Assembly: GCA_942490645.1 (NCBI GenBank)
Contig: CALNXN010000007.1
Location: 372,001-436,000, forward strand
Direction: 5' to 3'
Origin: CALNXN01 sp942490645
GTDB taxonomy: Bacteria > Pseudomonadota > Alphaproteobacteria > Rhodobacterales > Rhodobacteraceae
Length of the DNA stretch: 64,000 nucleotides
Positions 63,748 to 64,000 of the stretch are shown piece after piece. Made by a program: the position numbers and the translations under genes. The notes below the pieces were generated by a model. That model was given only the letters and a program-made list of their open reading frames with translations. It was not told the origin of the DNA and did no database searches. The first letter of the stretch is position 1. The number at the start of each line of letters is the position of its first letter.

Positions 63748-64000
63748 CAAGGGTATTTTGGCGTTTGTAATGGCGATCAATGGGCCACGACTTCTGTGGC
63801 CGAAGACATGCGGATGGCGGTGACCACGTCTTTTGATAGCTCGGGGTTGGCCGATGTGCTTTTGCCTGCGATCAAGGAGGATCTTGATATTGATCTGCAG
63901 TTGCTGGTCGTCGGTACCGGTCAGGCGCTGCGGCTGGGTGAGGCGGGCGATGTCGATGCCGTTTTGGTCCATTCGCGCCCTGCCGAAGAGGCGTTCGTCG
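63744..64000 (+). pseudogene. tupA: Tungstate-binding protein, partial and frame-broken
   Basis: Periplasmic solute-binding protein. Signal part MIKGILAFVMAI, a frame change near 63780, then VAEDMRMAVTTSFDSSGLAD, LLVVGTGQALRLGEAGDVDA and VLVHSRPAEEAFV. The TTTSF.SSGL and GTGQAL.LGE.GD.DAVLVH blocks are typical of TupA. It runs off the right edge. Confidence 0.85.

Noticed and set aside
1..64000. CRISPR array, intact transposon or prophage
   Set aside because: No regularly spaced repeats, cas genes, transposase, integrase or phage structural genes were recognised.

Overview
The window looks like chromosomal DNA of a marine alphaproteobacterium of the Rhodobacteraceae/roseobacter group. This rests on several group-typical features: a DMSP demethylase gene next to acrylyl-CoA reductase (dmdA-acuI), a split cobalamin methionine synthase set (DUF1638, corrinoid protein, homocysteine methyltransferase), the tellurite-resistance order trgA-trgB-cysK, a two-piece permuted tmRNA with tag ANDNRAPVAMAA, an SspB-alpha type adaptor, and a DUF1476 ATPase inhibitor. 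No intact insertion sequence, prophage, rRNA operon or CRISPR array was seen.

Layout. 0-6 kb: methionine-synthase parts, a PA0069-type radical SAM gene and an MprF-like lipid aminoacyl transferase. 6-18 kb: purC-purS-purQ, dctB-dctD, rne, tusA, ccdA, an alpha/beta hydrolase and a P450; this stretch carries many +1/-1 frame breaks, also in genes expected to be essential. 18-24.5 kb: class I aldolase, fumC with two small overlapping genes, an exported protein, sspB, chrA-chrB. 24.5-25.6 kb: an NTF2-fold protein and the tmRNA gene. 25.7-31 kb: hydrolases, a vWA protein and a rearrangement scar joining two truncated genes. 31-37.4 kb: a response regulator, then a divergent GntR regulator facing a five-gene run DUF2182-DUF1326-DinB-dmdA-acuI. 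37.5-44.8 kb: a membrane protein, a decayed gene, a BCCT transporter, a PLP enzyme, a photolyase and a CFA-type methyltransferase. 44.8-50.7 kb: trgA, trgB-cysK-mscS-alaX with overlapping ends, and tRNA-Ser(GGA). 50.7-53.5 kb: gene-poor decayed DNA with a Hint-domain relic. 53.5-62 kb: a sterol desaturase-like protein, two EamA exporters, rpsU, and a stress/electrophile group (SDR, GST, double NTF2, LysR), with a dispersed non-coding repeat and a decayed SDR copy. 62.3-64 kb: the start of a tungstate ABC operon (tupB-tupC-tupA), running off the end.

How the parts connect. DMSP or betaine could enter through the BCCT carrier. DmdA moves a methyl group from DMSP to tetrahydrofolate, AcuI removes the toxic acryloyl-CoA formed on the competing or downstream path, and the methyl-THF can feed the split methionine synthase at the left end. 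The three conserved but poorly understood proteins (DUF2182, DUF1326, DinB) lie directly upstream of dmdA in the same tight run and under the same divergent regulator, so they are the best candidate here for an undescribed functional unit. All calls come from reading the sequence by eye; no database search was run.
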